A DNA stretch of 64,000 bases from Pseudomonas asplenii (GTDB taxonomy: Bacteria > Pseudomonadota > Gammaproteobacteria > Pseudomonadales > Pseudomonadaceae): the NCBI RefSeq assembly GCF_001293465.1, contig NZ_JSYZ01000009.1, positions 356,223-420,222 of the forward strand. Direction: 5' to 3'. The notes beneath the pieces were generated by a model, which saw nothing but the letters and a program-made list of their open reading frames with translations, was not told where the DNA came from and made no database searches. The translations under genes and the position numbers were made by a program. This document shows, piece after piece, positions 8,096 through 18,207 of this stretch; position 1 is the first letter of the stretch; each line of letters opens with the position of its first letter.

Positions 8096-9181
8096 CTACT
8101 CAACGTTATTCAATTGATGCACCCAGTATTTATGTTCAGGCGAACCCGACAGCCCAGACTCTCTAAGCAAAAAAATCTCACGCATAATCCGTCTTCTTTT
8201 TTTTGAAGCTTGTCTATAAGCCACTGGCGAGGCCGCAGTAGTTACAGACGAATCACTTCCCGCAGCGGGTGAATCAGCATCCTCCCGAATTAGCGGCACC
8301 TCAGTCGCGGGTTGTTGTTCTTGCGCCGGCTTGAACCCTCCGATTTTTTGCCGTGCCACCGGAGCAGGTTGTCGAGACTCCAACGACAGCACTTGCCTCC
8401 CGCTGTAAAAGTCTTCCGATATAGCCCCCAAGGTTGGTCGACGCTGCCACGGATAAGCCGTGGTTATCCCTTCAGCAGCACTGGCCAGGTCAGGCACAGC
8501 TCGAGAGGTACCTGCAGATGAACCTGACCAAGCAGTTCGAGATGCAACTACAGCACGACCACTGGAACCCGCAGCAGCCCCGGACACGCGGCCGGTCTGT
8601 GTCAGGGAGGACGATGCTACTGTCCCAAGCGAATTCATTTGCTTCGGCACCCACACATGCCCAGTCGGGTCCACCCTGTTGATCGAATCTCCACCACAAT
8701 ACGCATAGGCATTGATCCGGCCCTTGTCGAACGGGCTCAAACTGTCCGGGCTGTTGAAGCGCATCAACACCGGATTGAACGCCCGATAGCCATCGCCCAG
8801 CAGATAATGCCCGGTCACCGGCTCGGCCCGCTCGCCGTTGAAGCCCAGCAGGCTCGACAGGCCACCGCCAGGCGTGCGCTGGCCATAAGGGCTGTACACC
8901 ATGGCCTCGGCTTGCGCCCCACCCAGGAACTGCAGCACCGAACCGGGTTGATCCGTCGCCAGCAGGCCGGTGTCGTGGTGTTCCCCTTTGCGCCGCCGTT
9001 GAGCCAGCAGCCAGTCATCCGTCCGGAAAAACGAATACGCAATCGCCCCCTGAATCTCGCTGGCCAGGCGGCTTTTGCAGTAGAAGCGCTGTTGTGGCCC
9101 AAGGTTGGCTGTGTTGCACGCCAACAGCCGGTCAAGCGGGTCGTAGCGGTACTGACTGAGCAAGGTGCGAGAGGTTGGCAT
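8096..9181 (-). CDS. short RHS-core protein, cassette C (basic tail)
   Basis: The 361-residue protein starts MPTSRTLLSQYRYDPLDRLL at 9181, matching its sister cassettes; an upstream in-frame ATG at 9280 would include the regulatory element and is rejected. The RHS core ends at DPTGH near residue 175. The tail of about 185 residues begins with a Ser/Ala/Gly/Thr-rich linker (SSSLTQTGRVSGAAAGSSGR), then a Pro/Gln-rich stretch, and ends with a basic cluster SKKRRRIMREIF (KKRRR from residue 327) that resembles a nuclear-localisation signal. No enzymatic motif was recognised. The lux-box-like element is at 9245-9264. Toxin or effector role is inferred from the RHS architecture only. Confidence 0.78.
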   Translation of the reverse strand: MPTSRTLLSQYRYDPLDRLLACNTANLGPQQRFYCKSRLASEIQGAIAYSFFRTDDWLLAQRRRKGEHHDTGLLATDQPGSVLQFLGGAQAEAMVYSPYGQRTPGGGLSSLLGFNGERAEPVTGHYLLGDGYRAFNPVLMRFNSPDSLSPFDKGRINAYAYCGGDSINRVDPTGHVWVPKQMNSLGTVASSSLTQTGRVSGAAAGSSGRAVVASRTAWSGSSAGTSRAVPDLASAAEGITTAYPWQRRPTLGAISEDFYSGRQVLSLESRQPAPVARQKIGGFKPAQEQQPATEVPLIREDADSPAAGSDSSVTTAASPVAYRQASKKRRRIMREIFLLRESGLSGSPEHKYWVHQLNNVE

Positions 9182-9244
9182 GGCGCGGGCTCCAGAGGCC
9201 TTGATATCCCTGGAGACAGTGTCCACCTGAGGGGCGGGGATGGA

Positions 9245-9264
9245 TACTGGCAGAAGTATCAGGT
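9245..9264 (-). promoter_or_regulatory. lux-box-like element before RHS cassette C
   Basis: Minus strand: ACCTGATACTTCTGCCAGTA. GACACT (9218-9223) at the conserved spacing; start codon 64 bp downstream. Confidence 0.65.
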
Positions 9265-9318
9265 TTCTGCGCCAGGGCATCCGGCCTGCGCAGGCACTCC
9301 CTCGAAGCCGCCACGCCC

Positions 9319-9350
9319 TGTAGAAGCGGGGCTTGCCTGCGAAGCTCCTA
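9319..9350 (+). repeat. REP-like sequence
   Basis: TGTAGAAGCGGGGCTTGCCT and following bases resemble the Pseudomonas REP (TGTAGGAGCGGGCTTGCCCGCGAAG). Lies between cassettes C and D. Confidence 0.6.
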
Positions 9351-9434
9351 TCAGCCTCACTGGCCTATTCGCGGCGGTCCGACACCTCGGTGAATCGGGG
9401 CTCTGTTCAGAACCATCGCCGAACGACAACCCAT

Positions 9435-10358
9435 CTATTTTCCCCGCCTTAGTTGCATTGCCTGCTCATAAGTTGGCGGAGGCGGTTCGGGAGGCGTTGA
9501 GCTCAGCACCATCCCGAACTTCCGTGCCAACTTATCTGACCGCTGTATAGAAGCTAGCTTTGTTGTCTGAATATACTCAGGTGGCAAATCTGCAGAGGAG
9601 AGCAGAGGAAGAGTAGTAGCCTCTCGATTGTTACGCGCCCGCCAATCTCTTTGAACTCTGCTCGCTCTAGCATTAATACCGAAGAGCCCAGACGAAATTG
9701 AGACTATCCCCATTAACGCACTAGCTACACTCAAAGCGACCTGAGTCTCATCTTTTGTAAGGCCGGCAGCAATAGCTGAACCCGTCGCCGCTAACCCTGA
9801 CACTAAGCTTATAACCGCAAAAGGATTGGCAAAATGCCCTGTAGGATCGATGTTGCCCACCGGATCCGCTTCACAGTAAGCATACCCATTGTACTTTCCA
9901 GCTCCAAACGGACTCAAGCTGTCCGGACTGTTGAACCGCATCAACACCGGATTGAAGGCCCGATAGCCATTACCCAATAAATAATGCCCGGTCACCGGGT
10001 CCGGCCGTTCGCCATTAAAGCCCCGCAAGCTCAATAGACCGTTGCTGGGTGTCCAATGGCCATAGGGGTTGTATGCAATAGCTTGACGTTGCCTCCCATC
10101 CAAGGCCTGCAGCACCGAACCTTGCTGGTCCGTCGCCAGCAGAACGGTCTCGCGGCCTGCCCCTTGTCGTCGCTGCTGGGCCAACAGTCCGTTATCCGAC
10201 TGGAAGAACGAATGGACGATCGCCCCCTGAATCTCGGTGGCCAGGCGGCTTTTGCAGTAGAAACGCTGTTGCGGGTCAAGGTTGACCGGACGGCAAGCCA
10301 CCAACCGGTCGAGCGGGTCGTAGCGGTACTGGCTCAGCAAGGTGCGAGGGGTTGCCAT
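9435..10358 (-). CDS. short RHS-core protein, cassette D (hydrophobic plus PPxY tail)
   Basis: The 307-residue protein has the RHS core (1-175, MATPRTLLSQYRYDPLDRLV ... IDPTGH) followed by a tail with a strongly hydrophobic Ala/Ser/Gly/Ile stretch (about 180-230; e.g. VISLVSGLAATGSAIAAG and ALMGIVSISSGLFG), likely two membrane-inserting helices. Then comes a polar region with PPEY (259-262) and a C-terminal PPPPTYEQAMQLRRGK containing PPTY (294-297). The final block is shared with cassette E. The lux-box-like element is at 10422-10441. It is divergent from cassette E. A membrane-active effector is possible; function is not established. Confidence 0.78.
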   Translation of the reverse strand: MATPRTLLSQYRYDPLDRLVACRPVNLDPQQRFYCKSRLATEIQGAIVHSFFQSDNGLLAQQRRQGAGRETVLLATDQQGSVLQALDGRQRQAIAYNPYGHWTPSNGLLSLRGFNGERPDPVTGHYLLGNGYRAFNPVLMRFNSPDSLSPFGAGKYNGYAYCEADPVGNIDPTGHFANPFAVISLVSGLAATGSAIAAGLTKDETQVALSVASALMGIVSISSGLFGINARASRVQRDWRARNNREATTLPLLSSADLPPEYIQTTKLASIQRSDKLARKFGMVLSSTPPEPPPPTYEQAMQLRRGK

Positions 10359-10421
10359 GGCGCGGGCTCCAAGGGGTTCGAAATCCCTGGAGGCAGTGTC
10401 CGCCTGGCCAGCGGCGCTGGG

Positions 10422-10441
10422 TACTGGCAGAAGTATCAGGT
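10422..10441 (-). promoter_or_regulatory. lux-box-like element before RHS cassette D
   Basis: Minus strand: ACCTGATACTTCTGCCAGTA, identical to the cassette C element. GACACT (10395-10400) at the family spacing. Confidence 0.65.
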
Positions 10442-10484
10442 TTGCGCCGCGCCCCTGGCAGGTGCTCAGGGGCGCGAGGGCGAT

Positions 10485-10660
10485 TCAGGCCGGTAGGCGC
10501 CCGCCCAGTACATCCATCAGGTCGCAGCCATCGCGCGGCACCATGGCCGGAAGCTGGAGCAGGTGCTGGAAGTCGATATCATTGGCATTGTGCAACTCGA
10601 TGCGGGCCAGGGACTCGAGCATCTGGGCGCAGCTCAAAGGCGCGCGGCAGCATTGGCACG
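10485..10660 (-). pseudogene. truncated copy of the small gene at 12271
   Basis: The minus-strand frame encodes AQMLESLARIELHNANDIDF and runs to GGRLPA, near-identical to the C-terminal half of the small protein encoded at 12271-12531. The N-terminal half is replaced by unrelated sequence leading into the cassette E promoter, so this copy is beheaded. It is part of the ~400 bp direct repeat. Confidence 0.7.
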
Positions 10661-10732
10661 GAAGACATCGGTAGGGCGTCCACGTTTTCGTACATATCTC
10701 CCTAGAGACCAGGTAGATGCCACCGGGCAGAA

Positions 10733-10752
10733 ACCTGATAGTTCTGCTAGTA
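10733..10752 (+). promoter_or_regulatory. lux-box-like element before RHS cassette E
   Basis: ACCTGATAGTTCTGCTAGTA on the plus strand. The -10-like hexamer here is AACACT (10774-10779), one base different from the GACACT of the sister copies but at the same spacing. Cassette E starts 63 bp beyond the element. Confidence 0.65.
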
Positions 10753-10815
10753 CTCATCGCCGCCGCCCAGGTGAACACTGTCTCCAGGGATATCAAAGCC
10801 TCTGGAATCCGCGCC

Positions 10816-11865
<1,050 letters not shown>

Positions 11866-11952
11866 ATGGATTGTCATTCGGTGATGGTTCTGCACGGCGC
11901 CCCCGGTTCATCGAGGCGCCGGACCGTCGTGAAGAGCTCAGTGAGGTTGATA

Positions 11953-11983
11953 AGAGCTTCGCGGGCAAGCCCTGCTCCTAGAG
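11953..11983 (+). repeat. REP-like sequence
   Basis: GCTTCGCGGGCAAGCCCTGC with flanks is close to the typical Pseudomonas REP (TTCGCGGGCAAGCCCGCTCCTA). It lies between cassette E and the inverted response-regulator fragment. Confidence 0.65.
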
Positions 11984-11992
11984 GGGCGTAGT

Positions 11993-12058
11993 GGTTTCGA
12001 GAGAACCTCAGCCCAACCCCGCCCTCCGCATATAGTCCACCAGCTCGCTATCATGCGC
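11993..12058 (-). repeat. inverted duplication, right copy (response-regulator 3' end)
   Basis: Read on the minus strand, this equals 5453-5519 with a few mismatches: the end of the response-regulator gene including its TGA and the following bases. It is fused directly to the first ~30 codons of an RHS cassette, sharing only GC(G) at the joint. Confidence 0.85.
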
Positions 12059-12144
12059 GGGTCAAGGTTGAGCGGAAGGCAAGCCACCAAACGGTCGAGC
12101 GGGTCGTAGCGGTACTGGCTCAGCAAGGTGCGAGGGGTTGCCAT
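12055..12144 (-). pseudogene. decapitated RHS cassette (first 30 codons only)
   Basis: MATPRTLLSQYRYDPLDRLV and ten more residues to NLDPR match the heads of cassettes A and D. The frame then enters the inverted copy of the response-regulator gene end. The rest of the RHS core and tail is missing. Upstream sequence, including the lux-box-like element, is intact. Confidence 0.85.
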
Positions 12145-12466
12145 GGCGCAGGCTCCAAGGGGTTCGAAATCCCTGGAGACAGTGTCCGCCTGGCCAGCGG
12201 CGCTGGGTACTGGCAGAAGTATCAGGTTTGCGCCGCGCCCCTGGCAGGTGCTCAGGGGCGCGAGGGCGATTCAGGCCGGTAGGCGCCCGCCCAGTACATC
12301 CATCAGGTCGCAGCCATCGCGCAGCACCATGGCCGGAAGCTGGAGCAGATGCTGGAAGTCGATATCATTGGCATTGTGCAACTCGATGCGGGCCAGGGAT
12401 TCGAGCATCTGCGTTGCCGTTCGAAAGCGCGCGGCAGCGTTGGCGTGGAGGACATCGGTCGGGCTG
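12059..12466 (+). repeat. direct repeat, right copy (~400 bp)
   Basis: Partner of 10275-10676. This copy keeps the complete small gene (12271-12531), so it probably resembles the original arrangement of small gene followed by an RHS cassette. Confidence 0.85.
12208..12227 (-). promoter_or_regulatory. lux-box-like element before the decapitated RHS copy
   Basis: Minus strand: ACCTGATACTTCTGCCAGTA with GACACT (12181-12186) at the family spacing. The gene it served is now a fragment. Confidence 0.6.
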
Positions 12467-12531
12467 TCGGCGTCGATCAACAGGCTGGGGATCAGGCAAT
12501 CGATGGCGGTGAGGGGTACGTATTTGGTCAT
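12271..12531 (-). CDS. small conserved-type hypothetical protein
   Basis: An 86-residue reading frame beginning MTKYVPLTAIDCLIPSLLID, with an Ala/Leu-rich helical C-terminal half (VLHANAAARFRTATQMLESL) and ending VLGGRLPA. The pattern is reminiscent of short DUF3077/DUF6124-type proteins common in Pseudomonas, but I cannot confirm the family. An alternative ATG at 12561 would add ten residues; neither start has a strong ribosome site. It lies immediately upstream of an RHS cassette, and a beheaded copy sits in the same position before cassette D, so the pair has been duplicated together. The 300 bp from 12532 to 12830 hold no gene I can support. Confidence 0.5.
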   Translation of the reverse strand: MTKYVPLTAIDCLIPSLLIDADSPTDVLHANAAARFRTATQMLESLARIELHNANDIDFQHLLQLPAMVLRDGCDLMDVLGGRLPA

Positions 12532-12830
12532 GGGTAAGGCCTCGTTTTTAAATGAAAACATCGCTCGTCTATTTAACGAGTCGCCAAACCCGTGTCGCCA
12601 ATATGAGCGACCAATGGACTATAGGGCTTTTTCCTCAGGTAGCGCAAGGCTGCAACAGTGGAGAAAGTTTTAGATATTATGTACAGAAATCAAACAACAA
12701 ATCATATTAAGTAGGAAAACTCTCAAGACCTCCACACCGGACAGCATCCGGCATGAAATTTTATAAAACAATAGACCTACACGCTTACTTTCCTCACCGA
12801 CACAAGAAATATCGTCAGAATTATAGGAAG

Positions 12831-15800
12831 TTACGGACCCAGACGCCGATTTCTATCCTTAGGCGCACTACCTCGCGTATCCGAAGACAAATAAGCTCTA
12901 GCATTCTGACGCGCACCACCTCTGACATTCGGATCAGGAACAAACTTTCCATGTTTAACAACCCCCTTTTGACTCATCATTTGCTCTTCAAGATTTAAAT
13001 ATTTACTTTTCCTAACAACATCATTGACCTCGGATGTTTTAAATCTCGTCGCGTTTTCCTGCACTGACGAAAATTGAGCAGAGTTAGGCTTGGAAGGAAT
13101 CGACTCATAGAAGTGGTTTTTTGATGTAGGGGGGCTTGACCACTCAGTATGAAGTCTCGCATTCTTAGGCACCGACGGTAGTTTATTACTCTGAGAAAAT
13201 TTGATAGGATATAGTTGCGACTGATTTGATGCTTTAAGGGTAGCTGACGAATTACTCTTAACGAAATTTCCAGCCTCAACAGCTTTTTGTGGTGCAGAGA
13301 TGGGTGTGGGGCGAAGCATACTTTCAGAGCTAAAGAAATTTCCAGCTCCTAGCCGTGTACCAGCCCCCCCCTTAGTTGCGTTAAGCCTAGCTGCCTGCGC
13401 TGTCAGATTACGATTAATGAAGAAGCTAATAGTTTTGGCCAATATTTTAAACGAAAGATTCCCCGTCGGATCCACCCTATTGATCGAATCCCCTTCACAA
13501 TACGCATACGTATTCATCCCCCCCTCATCAAACGGGCTCAAATTATCCGGACTATGAAACCGCATCAACCCCGGGCTATACGCCCGGTAGCCGTTTCCCA
13601 GCAGATAGCACCCATTCTGCTCCTCCCGCAATTCCCCATTGAAACCCAGCCCGCAGCTCACCGCCTGCCCGCTGCTACGCTCACCGTAGGCGCTATAGGC
13701 CATATCCCGTCGCTCTCCCTGCGGGTCGACTTCACTAAGCACGCTGTTGGCCGCATCGCCGGCCAGCAACAGCGTGCCGCTGCCCTGCCGCTCGGCCAGC
13801 AGGCTATCGCCACCACGCATGAAGGTACGGTTCTGCTGTGGCCCCAGGGTATTGGCCAGTTCCCCGTCACGATAGAACCGTTGCTGGCTCTCACTGCCCT
13901 CCTGCTGGTGCGACAGGCTATCCAACGGATCGTAGCTGTAACGGCGCGGCGTTCCCCCACTCGGCGCACTGACGCTGAGCAGGCGATTGAGCGCATCGTA
14001 TTCCAGGATTCGCCCGGCTTCGTCGGTGGTGAGGTTGCCATTGGGGTCGTAGGTCAGTTGAATCGAGGGCGGGTAGCCGGCATCGCCAGCGTTGATCACC
14101 TCGGTCAACTGGACCGGGTCCTGGGGATTGTTGAACAGGTACTCGGCCACATTGCTCTTGCCATCGGCCGTGTCGGTGATCACCAGGGTGATATTGTCCA
14201 GCCCATCGAGGATGAAGGTCTGGCTGGCAATGGCATTGCCATAAGGGTCCTCAGGCGGCTGGCTGCCCGTGCAGGTATAAGTCTCCAGCCGGCGGCGCAG
14301 GTCATAGGTGTAGCGCTCGGCGCGCAGGGTCTCGCTGCCTTCGGCCAGGGTGCGAGTCAGCAGGGCATCGACATCGTCGTAGCGCTGGGTCAGCGTCTGC
14401 CGGACCCCATCGAGGTCGAAATGTCGCTCGATCTCGCGGTTGAACTCGTCGTATTCCAGGGCGATGCTCACCCGCCGCTTCTGACCGGGGGCACTCTCAT
14501 CCTCGGTCTCGATCAGGCGGACATTGCCCAGCTCATCGTAATGGAAGCGCGACAGTGTGCTGCCCAGGGAAGTCTGTTCCAGACGGCCTTGCAGGTCGTA
14601 ACGGTATTCCTGGGTCTGGCCCAGCACATCGGTGTATTCCAGCAGGCGCCCGCGCAGGCTGTAGAGGTAGTGCATCACCCGCTCGGGCCCGCCCTCGTCC
14701 TGGCGGGTCTCGCTTTTCAGTTCGCCGTGGCTGAAGTAGGTGCGGCTCAGGGTCTGGCCCGTTTCGCTGCAGCTCAACAGGCGGGCGTTCTGCGGGTCGT
14801 ACTCGTAGTCGCTGGTGACTCCGGGCAGGCGGCGCTGCCGCGGTTCCTCACAGAGGGAGGGGCGGTACTCGTAACCGATATCCTGCCCACCGGGCGTGGT
14901 CACCAGCTTGGGCTGGTTCTGCTGCGGTTCATATTTGAGCGTCTGCACGCGGCCACCAGTGACCGACTCGGTCATCCGTCCCAGGCCATCGAAGGCTTGC
15001 GTGCCCAGGGTCTTCTTGTCGACGCTGATCAGGGTGGGCCAGTCCTCGGCGCTGTGTTCGGCATACTCACGGACCACCACAGCCCCCAGTGGCAAACTGT
15101 TCTGCACCAGCCGGTCGAAGGCGTCGTAGCTGTATTCGGTGATCCGCAACGGGCTGCGTAACCCGACCTCTTCCTTCACCGAACGGCCCAGACCGTCATA
15201 GCTGTTCTTCTGCCGGCTGATCGGCTTGTCCGCCAGATCGATACGCTCGACCAGCACCGGCTTTTCGAACAGGTTGAACTGGGTGACGGTGACGCCGCTG
15301 CGCTTGGCCGGCGTGGCAGCGTCCTGTTGCCAGCTACGCTCCGTGGGCCCGGTCACGCCGTCGCCGATGGGGTCGGTCTCGGTGTGCTCCTCGACCCCGT
15401 CGGGGCGGATCACGCAGCACTGCTGGTTCCAGTCATCGAACTGGAACTGGCTGACCAGCGGTACGTTCTTGAACATTGCCCAGTCCACGTCCCACCAGTC
15501 GAACTCCACCTGCCGGATCAGGTTGCCGAACTCGTCGTAGCTGGCCTCGTAGGTCTGGCGCATCGTCGTCGGCGTGGCACTGTCGGCATCGGCGCGCTCC
15601 TCGCGGATCGGTCGGTTCAGCCCATCGAGGGTGGTCACCGTCTTGACCCCCTTGACGTCGAACAGCCGTTGCTCGGCGCGCTGCTGCAGGTTGGACGACA
15701 GGGAGTATTCGTAGCGCCGCGTAGCCTTGTAGACAGGGTCGTCCGGCGCCACGGTCTCGCTGGTGACCCGGTTCAGGGCATCGTAGGTGCGGCGGATCTC

Positions 15801-17642
15801 CACATCGTTGTCATCGCGCTCCAGCAGCGACTCGCCATTGAGCAACGAACTTTCCAGGGTGATGAGCTTGTTCACCGTATCGAAGTCGGTGCTCAGGGTC
15901 TGCAGCGTCTGCAGCACGGTCTCGCCCAGGCGGGCGCTGGCCAGCGCGCTGTAGACATAGTCGGTGTAGGTGGTCTTGCCGTTCATGACGACGCCCTGGC
16001 GCTGGATGCGGCCATGGCTCACCGGGTCGTCGGGCGCGTTGTAGTAGCTGTAGTCGGTACGTTGCAACTCGCTGTCGGTGGTGCCCTGCCACACCCGGGT
16101 TTCCCGTTCGAGCGCCAGCCAGTCCGTACGGGCGCTGCCGGCCAGGGGTGGCTGGGCCGTGTAGCGATAGTCGGTACGCAGGGTCGGGGCTCCGGCAACA
16201 TGGCCCGGCGCCGGGGTCGTGGTCTTGCGTTTGAGGTTACGGACAAAACCATCGGGGTCCGCGGGGCAACCGTCCTCTCCCGCGGCCAGGTAGTAGGTGC
16301 TGGTTTCGACGATGCCGTTGGCCTGGGTCTCCACCAGCGGGTTGCCGAAACTGTCGTAGGTGGTGCTCGACTTCTCGCTGCGCCGGCGATTGGTATCGAC
16401 CACCCACCAACGGTTGATCGTCTCGAAGGGCAACTGGAAATAGGCCGGCTGGCTGTCGAAGGGGCCATCGACCAGGTGGTAGGTGGTCTCGACCTCCTGC
16501 TCCTTGTCATGGCGCCGGGTGGTTTCCCGGGTGAGCAGGTGAAAGCGGTTGAAGGTGCGCTTGATGCTGCGCAGCTTCTCGCCCTTTTCCGACATCAGGT
16601 GCTCGGTGCTGCCGTACTCATAGCTGCGATCGGTGGCCTTGTAGAGGTTGTCCAGGCCGTCGTCGGTCCAGGTCAACGACAGGTTTCGTCCGAGGAAATT
16701 GTTCGAGGCGGGGTAGCTGCTGCTGTCGTCATAGCTGTAGTGGGTATCGACATCGGGCTGCCCGCCGCCAGGGAAGACCCGATGACGGGACACCCGGGGC
16801 ACGGGCCGGCGGCCGCTGCCGGTGGGAAACTCATGGCCGACCGTGTCGTAGTCCACGACTTCGCGCCCTCCCATGGGCGTCTGGATCTGCGACAGGCAGA
16901 AATAATCGCCGATCTTTTGATAATCCAGGCGCCAGCTGATATTGCTCCCGGCATCAGCCGGCAAGGTAATGACCCTGGCCAACTTGCTGGCGCTGGAATC
17001 CAGGCTCACCACATAGCTGGCCAGCGCACCATTGCCGGGGCCCTTGCCGGGATGCAGGTCCAGGGTCAGGCTGCCGGTATCGCGGCGCACCTGCACCAGG
17101 CGCCCCTGGATATCGTCGATCCACTCGAGCATCCAGTGGCGCTGCTCGAAATTCCGGTAACCGAGCCTGACCTTATGGCCTTCGGGCGACAGGATCTCCA
17201 CCGGCAGGGCAATCCGATCATTGCCGCTGCCATGCACCTTGAGCCGCTCGATCAGGCCGGACTTGTGCACCAGGCGATAGTCGTAGTCCGCCCCGTCATG
17301 GGTATAGAAACGAAAGGTCGTCAGCTTGCGCTCCTTCATGATCTGTTCGTTGCCATCCTGCCCGGTGACCTTGAAGCGCTCGCCGGTGCTCAACGACAGC
17401 ATCTGGTCATGGGGGGTGAACTGCGACAACTGCAGGTTCCAGCCCAACCCGTAACCGCTGTCGAGCAGATTCATCGGGTTGAAGCTCAGTGCCAGGGGCA
17501 CCAGCGGACCATTGAGGTAGTTGGTCTTGAACTCCGGGAAGTCAATGGACAGGGTGTATTGGTTGGTTCGTGGATCAACCCCGCCCTGCCAGTAACTCAT
17601 GAAGTTAAAGGCATTGGAATGAACTGAAGTGGCATCGCTCAT
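12831..17642 (-). CDS. full-length RHS/YD-repeat protein, last gene of operon
   Basis: The 1603-residue RHS protein begins MSDATSVHSNAFNFMSYWQG and carries many YD-type repeats (YDYLx-like: RFHYDELGNVRLIE, RYDLQGRLEQTSLG) that should form the hollow RHS shell. The core (about 1270-1410) contains GCYLLGNGYRAYSPGLMRFH and RVDPTGN. A tail of about 200 residues after DPTG is AT-rich, lacks known motifs, and is rich in Ser/Asn/Lys. Full-length relatives include TccC-like and contact-dependent toxins. There is no signal peptide, PAAR or VgrG. ATG 17642 follows CGGAG. It starts 18 bp after the intended stop of the preceding frameshifted gene and ends the six-gene operon. No immunity ORF follows. Confidence 0.88.
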   Translation of the reverse strand: MSDATSVHSNAFNFMSYWQGGVDPRTNQYTLSIDFPEFKTNYLNGPLVPLALSFNPMNLLDSGYGLGWNLQLSQFTPHDQMLSLSTGERFKVTGQDGNEQIMKERKLTTFRFYTHDGADYDYRLVHKSGLIERLKVHGSGNDRIALPVEILSPEGHKVRLGYRNFEQRHWMLEWIDDIQGRLVQVRRDTGSLTLDLHPGKGPGNGALASYVVSLDSSASKLARVITLPADAGSNISWRLDYQKIGDYFCLSQIQTPMGGREVVDYDTVGHEFPTGSGRRPVPRVSRHRVFPGGGQPDVDTHYSYDDSSSYPASNNFLGRNLSLTWTDDGLDNLYKATDRSYEYGSTEHLMSEKGEKLRSIKRTFNRFHLLTRETTRRHDKEQEVETTYHLVDGPFDSQPAYFQLPFETINRWWVVDTNRRRSEKSSTTYDSFGNPLVETQANGIVETSTYYLAAGEDGCPADPDGFVRNLKRKTTTPAPGHVAGAPTLRTDYRYTAQPPLAGSARTDWLALERETRVWQGTTDSELQRTDYSYYNAPDDPVSHGRIQRQGVVMNGKTTYTDYVYSALASARLGETVLQTLQTLSTDFDTVNKLITLESSLLNGESLLERDDNDVEIRRTYDALNRVTSETVAPDDPVYKATRRYEYSLSSNLQQRAEQRLFDVKGVKTVTTLDGLNRPIREERADADSATPTTMRQTYEASYDEFGNLIRQVEFDWWDVDWAMFKNVPLVSQFQFDDWNQQCCVIRPDGVEEHTETDPIGDGVTGPTERSWQQDAATPAKRSGVTVTQFNLFEKPVLVERIDLADKPISRQKNSYDGLGRSVKEEVGLRSPLRITEYSYDAFDRLVQNSLPLGAVVVREYAEHSAEDWPTLISVDKKTLGTQAFDGLGRMTESVTGGRVQTLKYEPQQNQPKLVTTPGGQDIGYEYRPSLCEEPRQRRLPGVTSDYEYDPQNARLLSCSETGQTLSRTYFSHGELKSETRQDEGGPERVMHYLYSLRGRLLEYTDVLGQTQEYRYDLQGRLEQTSLGSTLSRFHYDELGNVRLIETEDESAPGQKRRVSIALEYDEFNREIERHFDLDGVRQTLTQRYDDVDALLTRTLAEGSETLRAERYTYDLRRRLETYTCTGSQPPEDPYGNAIASQTFILDGLDNITLVITDTADGKSNVAEYLFNNPQDPVQLTEVINAGDAGYPPSIQLTYDPNGNLTTDEAGRILEYDALNRLLSVSAPSGGTPRRYSYDPLDSLSHQQEGSESQQRFYRDGELANTLGPQQNRTFMRGGDSLLAERQGSGTLLLAGDAANSVLSEVDPQGERRDMAYSAYGERSSGQAVSCGLGFNGELREEQNGCYLLGNGYRAYSPGLMRFHSPDNLSPFDEGGMNTYAYCEGDSINRVDPTGNLSFKILAKTISFFINRNLTAQAARLNATKGGAGTRLGAGNFFSSESMLRPTPISAPQKAVEAGNFVKSNSSATLKASNQSQLYPIKFSQSNKLPSVPKNARLHTEWSSPPTSKNHFYESIPSKPNSAQFSSVQENATRFKTSEVNDVVRKSKYLNLEEQMMSQKGVVKHGKFVPDPNVRGGARQNARAYLSSDTRGSAPKDRNRRLGP

Positions 17643-17660
17643 GACCTTGTGCTCCGTAAC

Positions 17661-18148
17661 TTATGGTTTTGGCACCAAATCGCCTTTTTTGATACGCATG
17701 CAAGCCAACTGACCAGTTATATATCCACCGTTATAATGATAAGACTCCAACAGCACCCCTTTGTAAACAATGTCTTTAGGCTTATGCGAAGAAAGCTTGT
17801 CAGGAATAGATATATATATATGGTATCGGTCGGCTCAATATAAGTACGCACAGTATAATGCCAATTACCCTTGGGACTGCATTGAGCATTCGAATTAAAC
17901 TCAATAGTCGTTCCCGAGGGAACACCATTCAGCTTAAAGAAGTTCAGCTTATCTCTCCTGCACTCCTTGTAATACCCCAGATCGATCTGCATGGTTTTTA
18001 ATTCAACAACGCAAGTAGCGCCACCGCCATCCGCGTGTTGGGCCATGCTTATCGAGCCCTCCACCTCATTCGCCGCCAGAACATAACTGGCGACCGGGTT
18101 GATCGAGCAGAACAGCAGCCCCAGTGAAACCACCTTGAGCCGATTCAT
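17661..18148 (-). pseudogene. small secreted protein gene, frameshifted at (AT)6
   Basis: The start ATG at 18148 gives a Sec-type signal (MNRLKVVSLGLLFCSINPVA, then SYVLAANE) and a Cys-containing mature part. After residue 112 the frame enters a (AT)6 tract at 17810-17821 and continues for 31 hydrophobic, unlikely residues to a stop at 17717. If one AT unit is removed, the frame instead reads SIPDKLSSHKPKDIVYKGVL and on to LACMRIKKGDLVPKP with a stop at 17661-17663, making 161 residues and leaving 18 bp to the next gene. I take that as the intended form. The tract could be a phase-variation switch or a fixed mutation. The gene lies between two toxin-like genes of the operon; function unknown. 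Confidence 0.7.
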
Positions 18149-18207
18149 GACAATAATCCTCTCGCATTAAATGATATCAACGCCGCTAGATCGCAAACCT
18201 CGACTGA

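Larger units (their letters stand above)
10275..10676 (+). repeat. direct repeat, left copy (~400 bp)
   Basis: This block contains the RHS head of cassette D, its lux-box-like element and the end of a small reading frame. It recurs in the same orientation at 12059-12466, nearly identical for the first ~340 bp and diverging after the CATCTG at about 10626. The two copies flank the plus-strand cassette E. Confidence 0.85.

Noticed and set aside
9182..9280. Upstream starts for RHS cassettes (9280, 7896, 10717)
   Set aside because: They would put coding sequence through the palindrome or leader and break alignment with the shared M(A/S/P)T.. start.
12740..12760. Terminator after the operon RHS gene (CCGGA...TCCGG)
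   Set aside because: The stem is short and has no T-run on the minus strand.
15327..17627. 766-codon plus-strand frame across the operon RHS gene
   Set aside because: Antisense shadow of the YD repeats; no recognisable domain or start signals.
17717..17821. Programmed ribosomal frameshift at the (AT)6 tract
   Set aside because: No slippery heptamer or downstream pseudoknot was seen. Slippage of the DNA repeat is the simpler explanation.
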